40,914 bases of DNA from an uncultured Blautia sp. (GTDB lineage: Bacteria > Bacillota > Clostridia > Lachnospirales > Lachnospiraceae). Under the pieces are notes generated by a model, which made no database searches, was not told the DNA's origin, and saw only the letters and a list, made by a program, of their open reading frames with translations. The DNA is taken from contig CAMBAL010000018.1 in the NCBI GenBank assembly GCA_945864225.1, positions 1 through 40,914 of the forward strand, written 5' to 3'. The first letter of the stretch is position 1. Each line of letters opens with the position of its first letter. This document shows, one piece after another, positions 35,701 to 40,914 of the stretch. A program made the position numbers and the translations under genes.

Positions 35701-38700
35701 TTGGCTCGGTGAGGTTCGTGCCGGTCCATCCCAGGAAGGTGTAACCGGTACGCGTCGGATTTTCCAGCGCAATAGCTTCACTTTTGACAGTGTATGTGTC
35801 GGGTACGGTCTGCGTCATGGTGCCCCCTGCGGCATCGCAGCTGAGCGTATAGACGCTGATCTCCCAGTTGGCAGTCAGGGTGATGTTGCCGGTGGAGCCG
35901 GCCGGGATGCGCACTGTTCCGTCATCCGTGCCGATGCCTTTCGCTGTCCATCCGAGGAACTGATAGCCCTTGCGGGTGGGTTCGCCAATGACGATATCTT
36001 TGCTCTCAATGGTGTAGTAGCCCGGGTTGGCGGGATTGTTCTCGCCGCCGTCCAGATTGTAGGTGATGATGTATTCCTGCGGCTTCCATCCCGCATACAG
36101 CGTAATGGATTTTTCCACAATATAGTCATCGAGTCTGACATAGTTATCCGCGGTGGTTTTGGACGAGCGGAACCATCCGAGGAACCTGTAGTTCTCGCGC
36201 TGCGGCTTTTCGGGCATGTGCTGTACCGGCATACCCACATATTCCATGGACATGTAGTAGGGCTTTTCCTGTTCGCCATAATTCAGCTCGTAGGTCAGGA
36301 AGGCGTAGGCCTTCCAGCAGGCGTAAAAGGTCACACCTCCGGTGAGCACGTAAGTCGCCGGATTCACGGGTTCTCCCGAGAATTCCGGATTTGTGTACCA
36401 GCCGAAGAACTCGTAGCCCATATAGCTTGGCAGCTTGTAATCCAGCGCGGTATCGCCCACCTTATGCGTGGAATAGGTGTAGCGGGCGTATTCGCTCTGA
36501 TCGCCGGGGAAGATCAAACCGTAGCCGTTGGCTTCCGCCTTCCCTTTCGGTCCGCCCAGATCCACGGTGACATTCACCCGCCAGTCGGCATACAGAGTAA
36601 TGTTGCCGGTGATCGGCTTCGCAAAGTCAAAAGGTTCGCCCCTGCATTCGGCGTTGTCGTACCAGCCCGCGAAGGTCAGTCCGCTGACGGATGGATCGGA
36701 TGGCCGTCCGACGGCGGAGCCTTCCTCCACATCCGCGCTCCGGTATACGCCGAGCCCGTCATAGTTGTACATGAAGTTCACCTGATAGTTGCGCGATCCG
36801 TATAAGGTCACACTGACGTCGTGGGCCGGCATGGTGAAGGTGACCGTGCTGCCGTCAGAGCGATACTGCAGTCCTGCGGGCTCAGAGGTGAGGCGCAGAT
36901 TCTGATAGCCGTTCATCAGCCCGGCAGAGAGGACGACCTTTTCGCCGGCGAGGATGCTGTTCATCTGCGAAGGATCGTGGGAACGGATTTCCCAGGACGC
37001 GATGCCTTTCCCGCCGGTGACGGAGAGTTTCTTTTTCAGGCTTTCCAGCTTCAGTACGACGACGGATTCCTTCTCGCGTCCGGTGACCGTCAGTCCGGAA
37101 TCGATGGTCTCTCCTCCGTTCACACGCATCTGGATTGGTCTCTTGCTGCCGTTAAAAGCAACACGCGGAACGGTCAGGCTCCAGCGGTTCGACGTATCCT
37201 CCATGCGCGCGAAGGTCCTGTTTTCCCCTGTGTCTCTGCCGCGAACCGTGAACAGGGTATCCTCAGGCGCATCTTCCGCTTCGATGATGTAGGTAATATC
37301 ACCGGTATATCCCTGATAGCGGTTGACGAACAGACAGAAGGTCACGCTGTATTCATTGGTCGTCTCATACACGTTATAGCGCACAGTTCCGCTGTTGGGC
37401 GTCAAATAGCACAGGTTGCTGAATTGCGGAATGCTGTACTGAACGGTGCGGTTTACCTGGTTGAGGGTCGGGTTGAACCAGGAGAGCATCGATTCATCGA
37501 TTTCGGGATATTGCTTCTTTACAGTGGCGATCACTTCGTCGAGATCGATCTCACCGGTTGCGCTGATATCTGTGGGACAGCCCAGAATGTGGGTGTCCTC
37601 GAAGGTGGTCTCATACACGGTGGTATTGTCCCACTGTGCTGCCTCGATCCCCCAGCTGTGGGCGCACCAGTCGTACAGTGCGATGTTCACGTCGACCGTG
37701 GTGACGGCCATCTTGAATTCGCGATGGAAGGGGAATACCTGCCGATGGTTCTTGATCAATTCGGACTTGTTTTTATTCTTATAAGTCAGCACCACATCGC
37801 ACTGATAATCCTCTACCTTGTAGTTGGCCGCCGCATACTCGTCTGCGTAGATCGAGCCGCACCTGTGGCCGTCTGTGCCATCGCCAACAACAATGACGTT
37901 GACGCGCGGATCATCAGCCGCGACAGGTTCGCCGTTGATGACCACGTTCTCCAGCGACAGCTTTGCGGTGACATTGCCCTCCTGCAGATTTTCAAACAGC
38001 AGCTGGCTTTTGGTGCATTCGGCCGTGCGCAGGTCGTAGGAATCCAGGGTAAGATAGAGCAGGTTGTAGCTGGTTTTGTAGTTGGCGTTCTTCATGGTCT
38101 TCGCCCACATTTCCTCCAGCGGCGCCTTCTCCACCACGCTCATGGTCATGTAGTGGTCCAGGGTGTACAACGACCATCGCTCCGACCAGAGCGTGCCGCC
38201 GAACTCAAAGGCAAAGAGGAACAGGTCGACCCTCGTTTTACAACCGAGGTCCAGTTCTATGCCCACATCCAGATGCAGCGCGTCCGCATAATTGCCTCCG
38301 CCCGCCGACACTGCAGCTTTATGCATGAACATGCCTGCCAGTTCGACATAGACAAAGACCGCGCCGAAGAAGTGTGGCTGAATGACCTGGGCGAGCTTGC
38401 CGTAAAAGGTGAGCTGGACACCCAGCCGCACACCCATCGCGCCGATCAGGAAGACCTCGCTGGTGACGTCGCTGGCCAGTTTCTGCTTGTAGGTACCGCC
38501 CTTGGACGTCTTGAAGTTGTAGTTAAAGCCGACCTTCTGGCCGTACTCCGCCGTGATCTTAACGCCGAAATTGGCTGTCACAGACGCTTGGCCGATGAGT
38601 TCGATCTTACCTCCAAGTGTCACGAGACCATAGGCAGCGTTCTTCTTGATATCCAGCAAAGGCACAACGAACAGATCAAAATATTCGTGTTCGGTTGAAG

Positions 38701-40885
38701 TCAGGCAGATCATGCAAGTCACCAGATCATGGGCCGCCTTTTCGTAATCGTAGCCGTCCACTGCCGTTCCGTCTGCCTGGATGACCTCCTCCAGCGTGGT
38801 CTTGGCCTTATCGATAACATTCGTACCTTCGCCGGTGACCACCTCGAGTTCCAGGTTCATGTCGGTCTTGGTCTTGAATACAACGGACATATCCATCCAC
38901 AGGAACCCGCCGTCCGCATTGACATCCAGCGTCAGCTGCTGCTCAAAGTGCATCTTCGGGGAGATCGTGGCAAGCGTGCCCTCCACATCTAAAACGTCAT
39001 ACGTAGTGGTGTACAGCACCATGGTATAGGTCACATCAACGCTGACGGTCAAGGTGTTGCCTTCGGGCGTGATATGGGGATCCACATCGATGCTGGTGGG
39101 ATCGACAATCGTTCCGGCCAGTGAGTAGGTGCCGGGACCGTACTTGTCGTCCAGGATCTTCTGCGTTTCATCGCTGGTCATGACGGCCATCATCATCTGC
39201 GCCTTCAGTTCTTCATTGGAAGATATCTGGCTGACGATGGTCTTTTCGGCCTGGGCGATCTGTTCCTCGGTCAGCTGCTCCTCCAGGTCCACTCCCTCGG
39301 TGGTATGGATCTCCAGCTCGGAGATGTAGTCCTCCGGATCGGCATAGCGGAAGGTGACCTCGCTGGTCCCGTCTTCCAGGGGCTCCACGGTCATGATCTG
39401 GGCATACAGCACATAGCCTGCCAGATCGCCGCTCTCCCATTCGGTGACGGAGACTTCGTCCCGGTTGATCTCGCCGTCGTAGAATACAACGACCTGTTCC
39501 GGCCGGAGATCCGCATCGCCGGTCAGGATCAGCCTGCCGGGAATGACCTCTCCTTTCGCTTCGTTTTCGTCCAGCATATTGAACACAGTGCTTTCCCCGG
39601 TATAGTCGCTCATATCCTCATTATCAAAATCGTCCGTATCGTTCGTCCTGCTCACGGGAGTATAATCGGTCACATCGTCCCACAGGACGTAGGTCAGCCC
39701 TTCGGCAAACTCAACGACTTCGATCTGCTCACGGTAGATGCTCACCGTCAGTGTATCGATGTATTCCGGCTGTCCTTCAAACATCACACCGTTCTGTGCG
39801 GTCAGGGTAAAGGTGGAGCCAGGGACGAAGCCCTCTTCGCAGTAGATCTCCGCGCCTCCTTCGGTCTCGCGAACGGAGATCTCCGGAGCTTCCGGGCCGG
39901 TGCCGGCTTCGAGGGTGATGTTATCCAGAACCTCGTCTGCGGTCATGCCCTCGGGCAGTACAAGGCCGATGGCCGCCTCGCCGTCGGGAAGCTCGACCTC
40001 GGCAACGGTGCCCGGCTTTTCGCTAGCGATCTGCTCCTCGGAGGAATACAGGGCATAGAGGGTCATGCTCTCTTCAATGGGATCCATGTAGCCAAAGCCC
40101 GTGGTGCATTCCTCGTCCACGCACCATCCTCCGAAGGTATAGCCCTCTTTGGCGGTGTACAGGCTCTGTACCGGCTTGGTCAGCAGATACTCGCCTTTGG
40201 CAAATACCAGCGGTTCCAGCTCACTTCCGCCGAAGGTCTCAAAGGTGACCACCGCCGCGTCGGCTTCATCGACGAAGCGGGCGTACAGGGTCATATCTCT
40301 GTCCACGGTTTCCAGACGGGAAGCCGGAGTGGTAAAGTCAGCGTCTTCATACCATGCGGTGAAGATCTTTCCCTCCAGCTCGGTGTTCGCCTCAGCGTAA
40401 TTCACCATGCCTCCGGGAGCGACTTCCTGGGTTTTGACGGGTGTACCCTCGGTGACGAAGGACACCAGCCATTTGTTCAGTACGAAATCCACCTGCTCGC
40501 CCGGCTGCAGTTCCACGACCTCGTCATCGGGGCCGGTCACTTCAAAGGCTTCCTCTGTTTCGTTGACCACGGAACCGGTAGCCCGGACAGTCAGGGCATT
40601 TACAGCCTCCTGCACACGGACCACGCCCAGAGCGCCGCTGCCCTCAATGATCACTTCGTCCGCACTCTTGACGATGATCTCGGGAAGCTGCGTGCCGGAA
40701 TTCATATGAAGATAGATCAGGTCCGGCTCTTCTTCGTCCGGATCGGTTTCTTTATCTGAATCAGTTTCTTCATTATTTGGGTCTGTTTCTTCTGAATCTG
40801 CTTTTTCATTTGAATCTGCTTCTTCTGAATCTGCTTCTTCTTCTGAATCTGCTTCTTCTGAATATGCTTCTTCTTCATATTCATC
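26702..40885 (-). CDS. Giant repetitive surface protein with InlB B-repeats, 5' end missing
   Basis: At least 4,727 codons, open from 40885 to the stop at 26702; the first ATG in frame (40703-40705) leaves 4,667 residues, but no ribosome site precedes it and the acidic frame upstream is clearly coding, so the true start lies beyond the contig end. Layout from that ATG: two InlB-type repeats (about 80-225), an alpha/beta region, a glycine- and aromatic-rich beta region (about 640-860), three mega-units (about 1135, 2057 and 2995 onward), a fibronectin-like domain (about 4470-4560) and a Pro/Thr/Glu tail of ten octapeptides. InlB B-repeats (GYxFLGWxG...ITLTANW) are beta-grasp modules of adhesins. 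There is no LPXTG or membrane anchor at the C-terminus. It is a likely adhesin or extracellular matrix protein, unnamed to my knowledge. Confidence 0.85.
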   Translation of the reverse strand, partial: DEYEEEAYSEEADSEEEADSEEADSNEKADSEETDPNNEETDSDKETDPDEEEPDLIYLHMNSGTQLPEIIVKSADEVIIEGSGALGVVRVQEAVNALTVRATGSVVNETEEAFEVTGPDDEVVELQPGEQVDFVLNKWLVSFVTEGTPVKTQEVAPGGMVNYAEANTELEGKIFTAWYEDADFTTPASRLETVDRDMTLYARFVDEADAAVVTFETFGGSELEPLVFAKGEYLLTKPVQSLYTAKEGYTFGGWCVDEECTTGFGYMDPIEESMTLYALYSSEEQIASEKPGTVAEVELPDGEAAIGLVLPEGMTADEVLDNITLEAGTGPEAPEISVRETEGGAEIYCEEGFVPGSTFTLTAQNGVMFEGQPEYIDTLTVSIYREQIEVVEFAEGLTYVLWDDVTDYTPVSRTNDTDDFDNEDMSDYTGESTVFNMLDENEAKGEVIPGRLILTGDADLRPEQVVVFYDGEINRDEVSVTEWESGDLAGYVLYAQIMTVEPLEDGTSEVTFRYADPEDYISELEIHTTEGVDLEEQLTEEQIAQAEKTIVSQISSNEELKAQMMMAVMTSDETQKILDDKYGPGTYSLAGTIVDPTSIDVDPHITPEGNTLTVSVDVTYTMVLYTTTYDVLDVEGTLATISPKMHFEQQLTLDVNADGGFLWMDMSVVFKTKTDMNLELEVVTGEGTNVIDKAKTTLEEVIQADGTAVDGYDYEKAAHDLVTCMICLTSTEHEYFDLFVVPLLDIKKNAAYGLVTLGGKIELIGQASVTANFGVKITAEYGQKVGFNYNFKTSKGGTYKQKLASDVTSEVFLIGAMGVRLGVQLTFYGKLAQVIQPHFFGAVFVYVELAGMFMHKAAVSAGGGNYADALHLDVGIELDLGCKTRVDLFLFAFEFGGTLWSERWSLYTLDHYMTMSVVEKAPLEEMWAKTMKNANYKTSYNLLYLTLDSYDLRTAECTKSQLLFENLQEGNVTAKLSLENVVINGEPVAADDPRVNVIVVGDGTDGHRCGSIYADEYAAANYKVEDYQCDVVLTYKNKNKSELIKNHRQVFPFHREFKMAVTTVDVNIALYDWCAHSWGIEAAQWDNTTVYETTFEDTHILGCPTDISATGEIDLDEVIATVKKQYPEIDESMLSWFNPTLNQVNRTVQYSIPQFSNLCYLTPNSGTVRYNVYETTNEYSVTFCLFVNRYQGYTGDITYIIEAEDAPEDTLFTVRGRDTGENRTFARMEDTSNRWSLTVPRVAFNGSKRPIQMRVNGGETIDSGLTVTGREKESVVVLKLESLKKKLSVTGGKGIASWEIRSHDPSQMNSILAGEKVVLSAGLMNGYQNLRLTSEPAGLQYRSDGSTVTFTMPAHDVSVTLYGSRNYQVNFMYNYDGLGVYRSADVEEGSAVGRPSDPSVSGLTFAGWYDNAECRGEPFDFAKPITGNITLYADWRVNVTVDLGGPKGKAEANGYGLIFPGDQSEYARYTYSTHKVGDTALDYKLPSYMGYEFFGWYTNPEFSGEPVNPATYVLTGGVTFYACWKAYAFLTYELNYGEQEKPYYMSMEYVGMPVQHMPEKPQRENYRFLGWFRSSKTTADNYVRLDDYIVEKSITLYAGWKPQEYIITYNLDGGENNPANPGYYTIESKDIVIGEPTRKGYQFLGWTAKGIGTDDGTVRIPAGSTGNITLTANWEISVYTLSCDAAGGTMTQTVPDTYTVKSEAIALENPTRTGYTFLGWTGTNLTEPTTDVVIPKGSTGNRSYRANWRANTSIDDIVAKALAAIPDSHTMSVNDFSGIEVIQTLAMDALTGDDTFAPYLDQISVTVEQVGEAVEGSASISYTVKATVTFTDDDGNISAKSKKVALKVEKNPVTISADVRYPSGRKSVPYGTRLADVELTGKATSDGKTVKGSFTWEDDTIVPLSADNGSEIYKVVFTPEDPGRYSTAETMIAVNARTGVKVVLDAPDTIEYTGRALDLSECSFHAVDIDTGEKITGAAFSITGAVLEQSVTTPGRATVTLKGYETLEITGVSDPDLYDIADTDISDTITITRAVPVISGVTEYTADYDSVLRSIVPDLKAATAAGDTVAGTFAWENPNIPLKKAGEYTYKVIFTPDDLSCYSSAAIDAKVTVSGYPGEVTYIIEAPDAPSDALFTVTADYGEEKALSFAPVEGEQNRWRLDVARAAFDGTEHAIMLQMGENDPVRCGLTITGREAESEVILKLDYVPRKLSVSAMDGIGTWEMLTPAGGQADAIAPGEKVVLSVSLKDGYNELRSTSDPAGLNASYENGRFSFTMPAQDVELVLRGVKDYQAEFLYNYDDMGVYRTIDTQEDGGISMPKDPSVEGLTFAGWYDNAGCTGEAFDFTKKLSGNITLYADWRVNVTVDFGVMKGKAAYDTSSGEEGSGGSSSFELIFPGDETEYERFTYSTQKVGDHALEIVLPESTEYRFFGWYLTPDFSGEGMMNLSSFELTGGVTFYACWKKAATLTYRKNDGVDEAPFHEALEYVGMKMQNAPGEVPQRDGYKFTGWYRTPALGEADRIDPDTYLVEGTMTLYAGWEPEVYSISYELNGGENSASNPDSYTVESGETAIGRPERKGYQFLGWTGTGLAEPTTDVVIPAGSTGAITLSAGWKPITYTISYKLIRGETAAPNPESYNVESAEIVLNNPAAKGYTFLGWTGTDLTEPTLEVKIPAGSTGNRSYTAKWRADDPNAKIVEAALAAIPDSHKMSINDFTGTDVIREIAWNAVEDDENCADHLAHLSVEAVPYGEAEEDGEGYSYTATVTVTYQDEENTFSDSKDFLLRVLKNPVTIKAEAGYPADSSYIPYGTSLASVALTGTASYGSTEVKGSFAWADDTIVPLSADNGSEIYKVVFTPEDSGTYSTAETQIAVNTQIGVKIVLDAPDTIEYMGRAVDVTECKFYASDIATRKMITGASFNITGAVLEQSMITPGRATVKLKSYETCEISGVSDKSLYAIAGTDASDVITITRAKTILSGSTKYNADYGRLLSSITPADLALNASTSAEDTVAGTFAWEAPSTLPGVGTSTYRITFTPDDLNCYSSAFMDVEVTVGGVPGKITYIIEAPDAPDGTEFTVENSSAATLTFAPVEGETNRWTLTADRAAFDGTERAILLHRSGMDAFESGLTLTGNEEESVVTLRLEHIPRKLTVNSDAGSIKSWEIQYPDASMMNAIVPGAEVTLSAILLEGYNNLRLTSDAADLNYDITKNTDDITENTVTFIMPAQDVSIDLRGVKINQVNFRYNYGDMGIYRIADIAEDGSITMPENPVVEGLIFKGWYDNSEFKGNPYTGSETFTENTDLYADWWVTVTVDFGGQKGKAQYYGIVGGGSGDGLESAHVQIFPGDDSEKERFTFEMRVDQQMVELVLPYIEGYDFGGWYRTPDYTGEVHKESSEYWLYESMTFYARWLEKAKFDYWLNYKEEESLDLHWPATEYVGELIKKEVPPDPERTNYEFTGWYRTSDCQEEDEIDFATYLVEGDMNLYAGWKPVDYTITYIMNGGTNDPGNPASYTVEDDRIDIAHPTREGYEFCGWEVTGPAKYDDSFDCWIEAGSYGNITLTATWKIVEYSLFSKEFKLRRGEADNPRTYTIERDDITLVNPSAVGYNFLGWVDGDSDEPALEVVIPKGSTGDHEFRDVWETRVPVQEIIQKLLGAIPSSATMSVNELENIDSFVQTALASPTFILVDEDENNNKYENEYKYVDIYGKALMSEVEKIGDAVQNKDGDIYTYRVTISFIDDDGNITAASKNISVKSLLNPVTIDVSAVYPEGKKYIPYGTTLADVELTGTAKDEKGIEVPGTFQWADPGIRPLGKDNGELIYEVVFTPEDTKKYSSAQTAIAVSAQIGVKPVFDLGDEVPYYGEEFLGGFYLYIVIYRHLDGFYMVDVDTGDRMPSNMGINAMFKVDSYMPGTATITLEKDKPLELTTRYVYDDEPGKQYEAYPFDLDEYYLVDPNASANTSATFKIVPSDTSFNRPNALMPLTVEGGTKLGDIDYMTLLKGSYSHWSLFDIEACSETYKWAIENYGDLTGTLVWENPDTVLDKVGTFEYNIVFQPDRTDLFNPCKAPVKITVTSGKVAIPVIEPAEYNGTLQKANISDTAYYTVESNSGGIDAGDYTVVLKLKDSVNTAWSDGTTADKVRTFTIQPAKLKLDKTKHSVSPLSYGQQLCTDPNGTSNDIIKTANDMLSGLVVTGINGEQINGKWVWDASMKGITLCASIKGDNADFGDGHSVEAYYLPYVDKPENYAQLRETFTVQVSRSTPDTNNCGGYIAEENVYQPEPPAEPVNTFGNFEPRIKRLPVNDKTGESVPGWMEWPDPDKFVENTAVYNAVFQPYTETINGVVGSNYREADVEIELPVTNYRYANIIMRSGNYLYGVGNLTSRDRKTITDNKYGTAETEVWMSLDGGNLGMLHVSRIQVYRHGTDILLSDNEYKADGSHIVSGANRFEVYLEVESNESGNAVCTIKYGSGQTKWTLSDLDVYMELADQNNTTVTNASSFSLRSRAAAAVPTVEPTPVLEPGAIGNVVRIEPKQDAKKTDDLWTIQLAKDQKKVEFKWDVSKTASEYLVYTQQQDGQSEPELIDMTQEKKIELDAADYVSGRYKLYVGAVLEDGSVSWGEALFELMAYVEPTAEPTLTPTAEPTPEFTAEPTPEPTAEPTPEPTAEPTPVPTAEPTPIPTAEPTPVPTVEPTPEPTAEPIVEPTAEPEPMSEPAPEPVQEAPAAEAAAGELPE
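26780..27019 (-). repeat. Ten 24-bp repeats coding PxPTAEPT octapeptides
   Basis: Ten in-frame copies of a 24-base unit give units such as VEPTAEPT, PEPTAEPT and PVPTAEPT. It forms a stiff extended tail before the final acidic/alanine-rich 25 residues. Copy number could vary by slippage without a frameshift. Confidence 0.9.
28680..31719 (-). repeat. Mega-unit 3 of giant protein, more diverged
   Basis: About 1,010 residues starting GKITYIIEAPDAPDGT. Same order of modules, but with insertions rich in charged residues (ENNNKYENEYK near 29800) and less conserved beta domains at the end. It is the oldest-looking of the three. Confidence 0.8.
31720..34534 (-). repeat. Mega-unit 2 of giant protein
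   Basis: About 938 residues starting GEVTYIIEAPDAPSDA, collinear with unit 1 (FAGWYDN, FFGWYLT, FTGWYRT, FLGWTGT twice, IPDSHKMSINDF, IPYGTSLASVALTG). Some stretches match unit 1 almost exactly (DDTIVPLSADNGSEIYKVVF), which suggests recent duplication or gene conversion. Confidence 0.85.
34535..37304 (-). repeat. Mega-unit 1 of giant protein
   Basis: About 923 residues starting GDITYIIEAEDAPEDT. Contains a YIIEA-type domain, about five InlB B-repeats (FAGWYDN, FFGWYTN, FLGWFRS, FLGWTAK, FLGWTGT), an alpha-helical IPDSHTMSVNDF segment and two MBG-type beta domains (VPYGTRLADVELTG; YTADYDSVLRSI). Confidence 0.85.
40755..40885 (-). repeat. Acidic low-complexity repeat near contig end
   Basis: Imperfect 12-15-base repeats code EEADS/EETDS units, in frame with the giant protein. 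A TAA stop interrupts the frame at 40886-40888, and the last 26 bases continue the same acidic coding pattern beyond it. Confidence 0.75.
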
Positions 40886-40914
40886 TTATTCTTCTTGTTC
40901 TTCTTCTGGTTTGT

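Overview
The window looks like a whole draft contig from a gut Firmicute, most likely a Lachnospiraceae member. Reasons: strong AGGAGG-type ribosome sites, extended -10 promoters, frequent TTG starts, and proteins typical of that family (orphan PduL, a YkpA-type ABC-F ATPase, DUF4203, DUF362, and an InlB-B-repeat giant surface protein). Bases 1-46 are not biological: they are the end of an Illumina P5 adapter, an i5 index and the Nextera Tn5 mosaic end. The genomic sequence therefore starts at base 47, inside a pyruvate:ferredoxin oxidoreductase gene.

Layout. 0.05-0.9 kb: 5' end of PFOR, preceded in the same direction by an Rrf2/IscR-type regulator with three cysteines. 1.2-3.7 kb: divergent shikimate kinase and ABC-F ATPase genes. 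3.7-6.6 kb: a hairpin-rich intergenic element, then a probable three-gene operon (transglutaminase-like lipoprotein-sized exported protein, DUF4203 membrane protein, YbaK deacylase; all minus strand). 6.7-11.9 kb: PduL facing a secreted NlpC/P60 hydrolase, a zinc-dependent phospholipase C-like protein, and a cell-wall-repeat polysaccharide deacetylase. 11.9-15.8 kb: MetA, a divergent NAD-dependent DNA ligase, and an RluF-type pseudouridine synthase whose frame runs 197 bp into the ligase gene. 15.9-17.1 kb: an SH3b membrane protein behind a tRNA-Arg(CCG), whose promoter lies in one arm of a 106-bp inverted repeat. 17.1-22.6 kb: a three-subunit molybdenum hydroxylase (FAD, 2Fe-2S, Mo) followed by two polytopic membrane proteins. 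22.8-25.8 kb: a cytidylate-kinase-like protein, a DUF362 protein and the AzlCD amino-acid exporter.

25.9-40.9 kb is different. It is visibly richer in G+C and holds only two genes, in one operon on the minus strand. The first is an enormous exported-type protein (more than 4,700 codons, 5' end cut by the contig end) built from three tandem units of about 920-1,010 residues, each with several InlB B-repeats, and a Pro/Thr/Glu octapeptide tail. The second, 8 bases downstream, is a compact subtilisin-like protease with a signal peptide but no room for a propeptide. This giant protein plus dedicated protease is the best candidate for an undescribed system here; functional linkage is inferred from operon structure alone.

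Family assignments come from reading motifs in the translated sequence; no searches were run.
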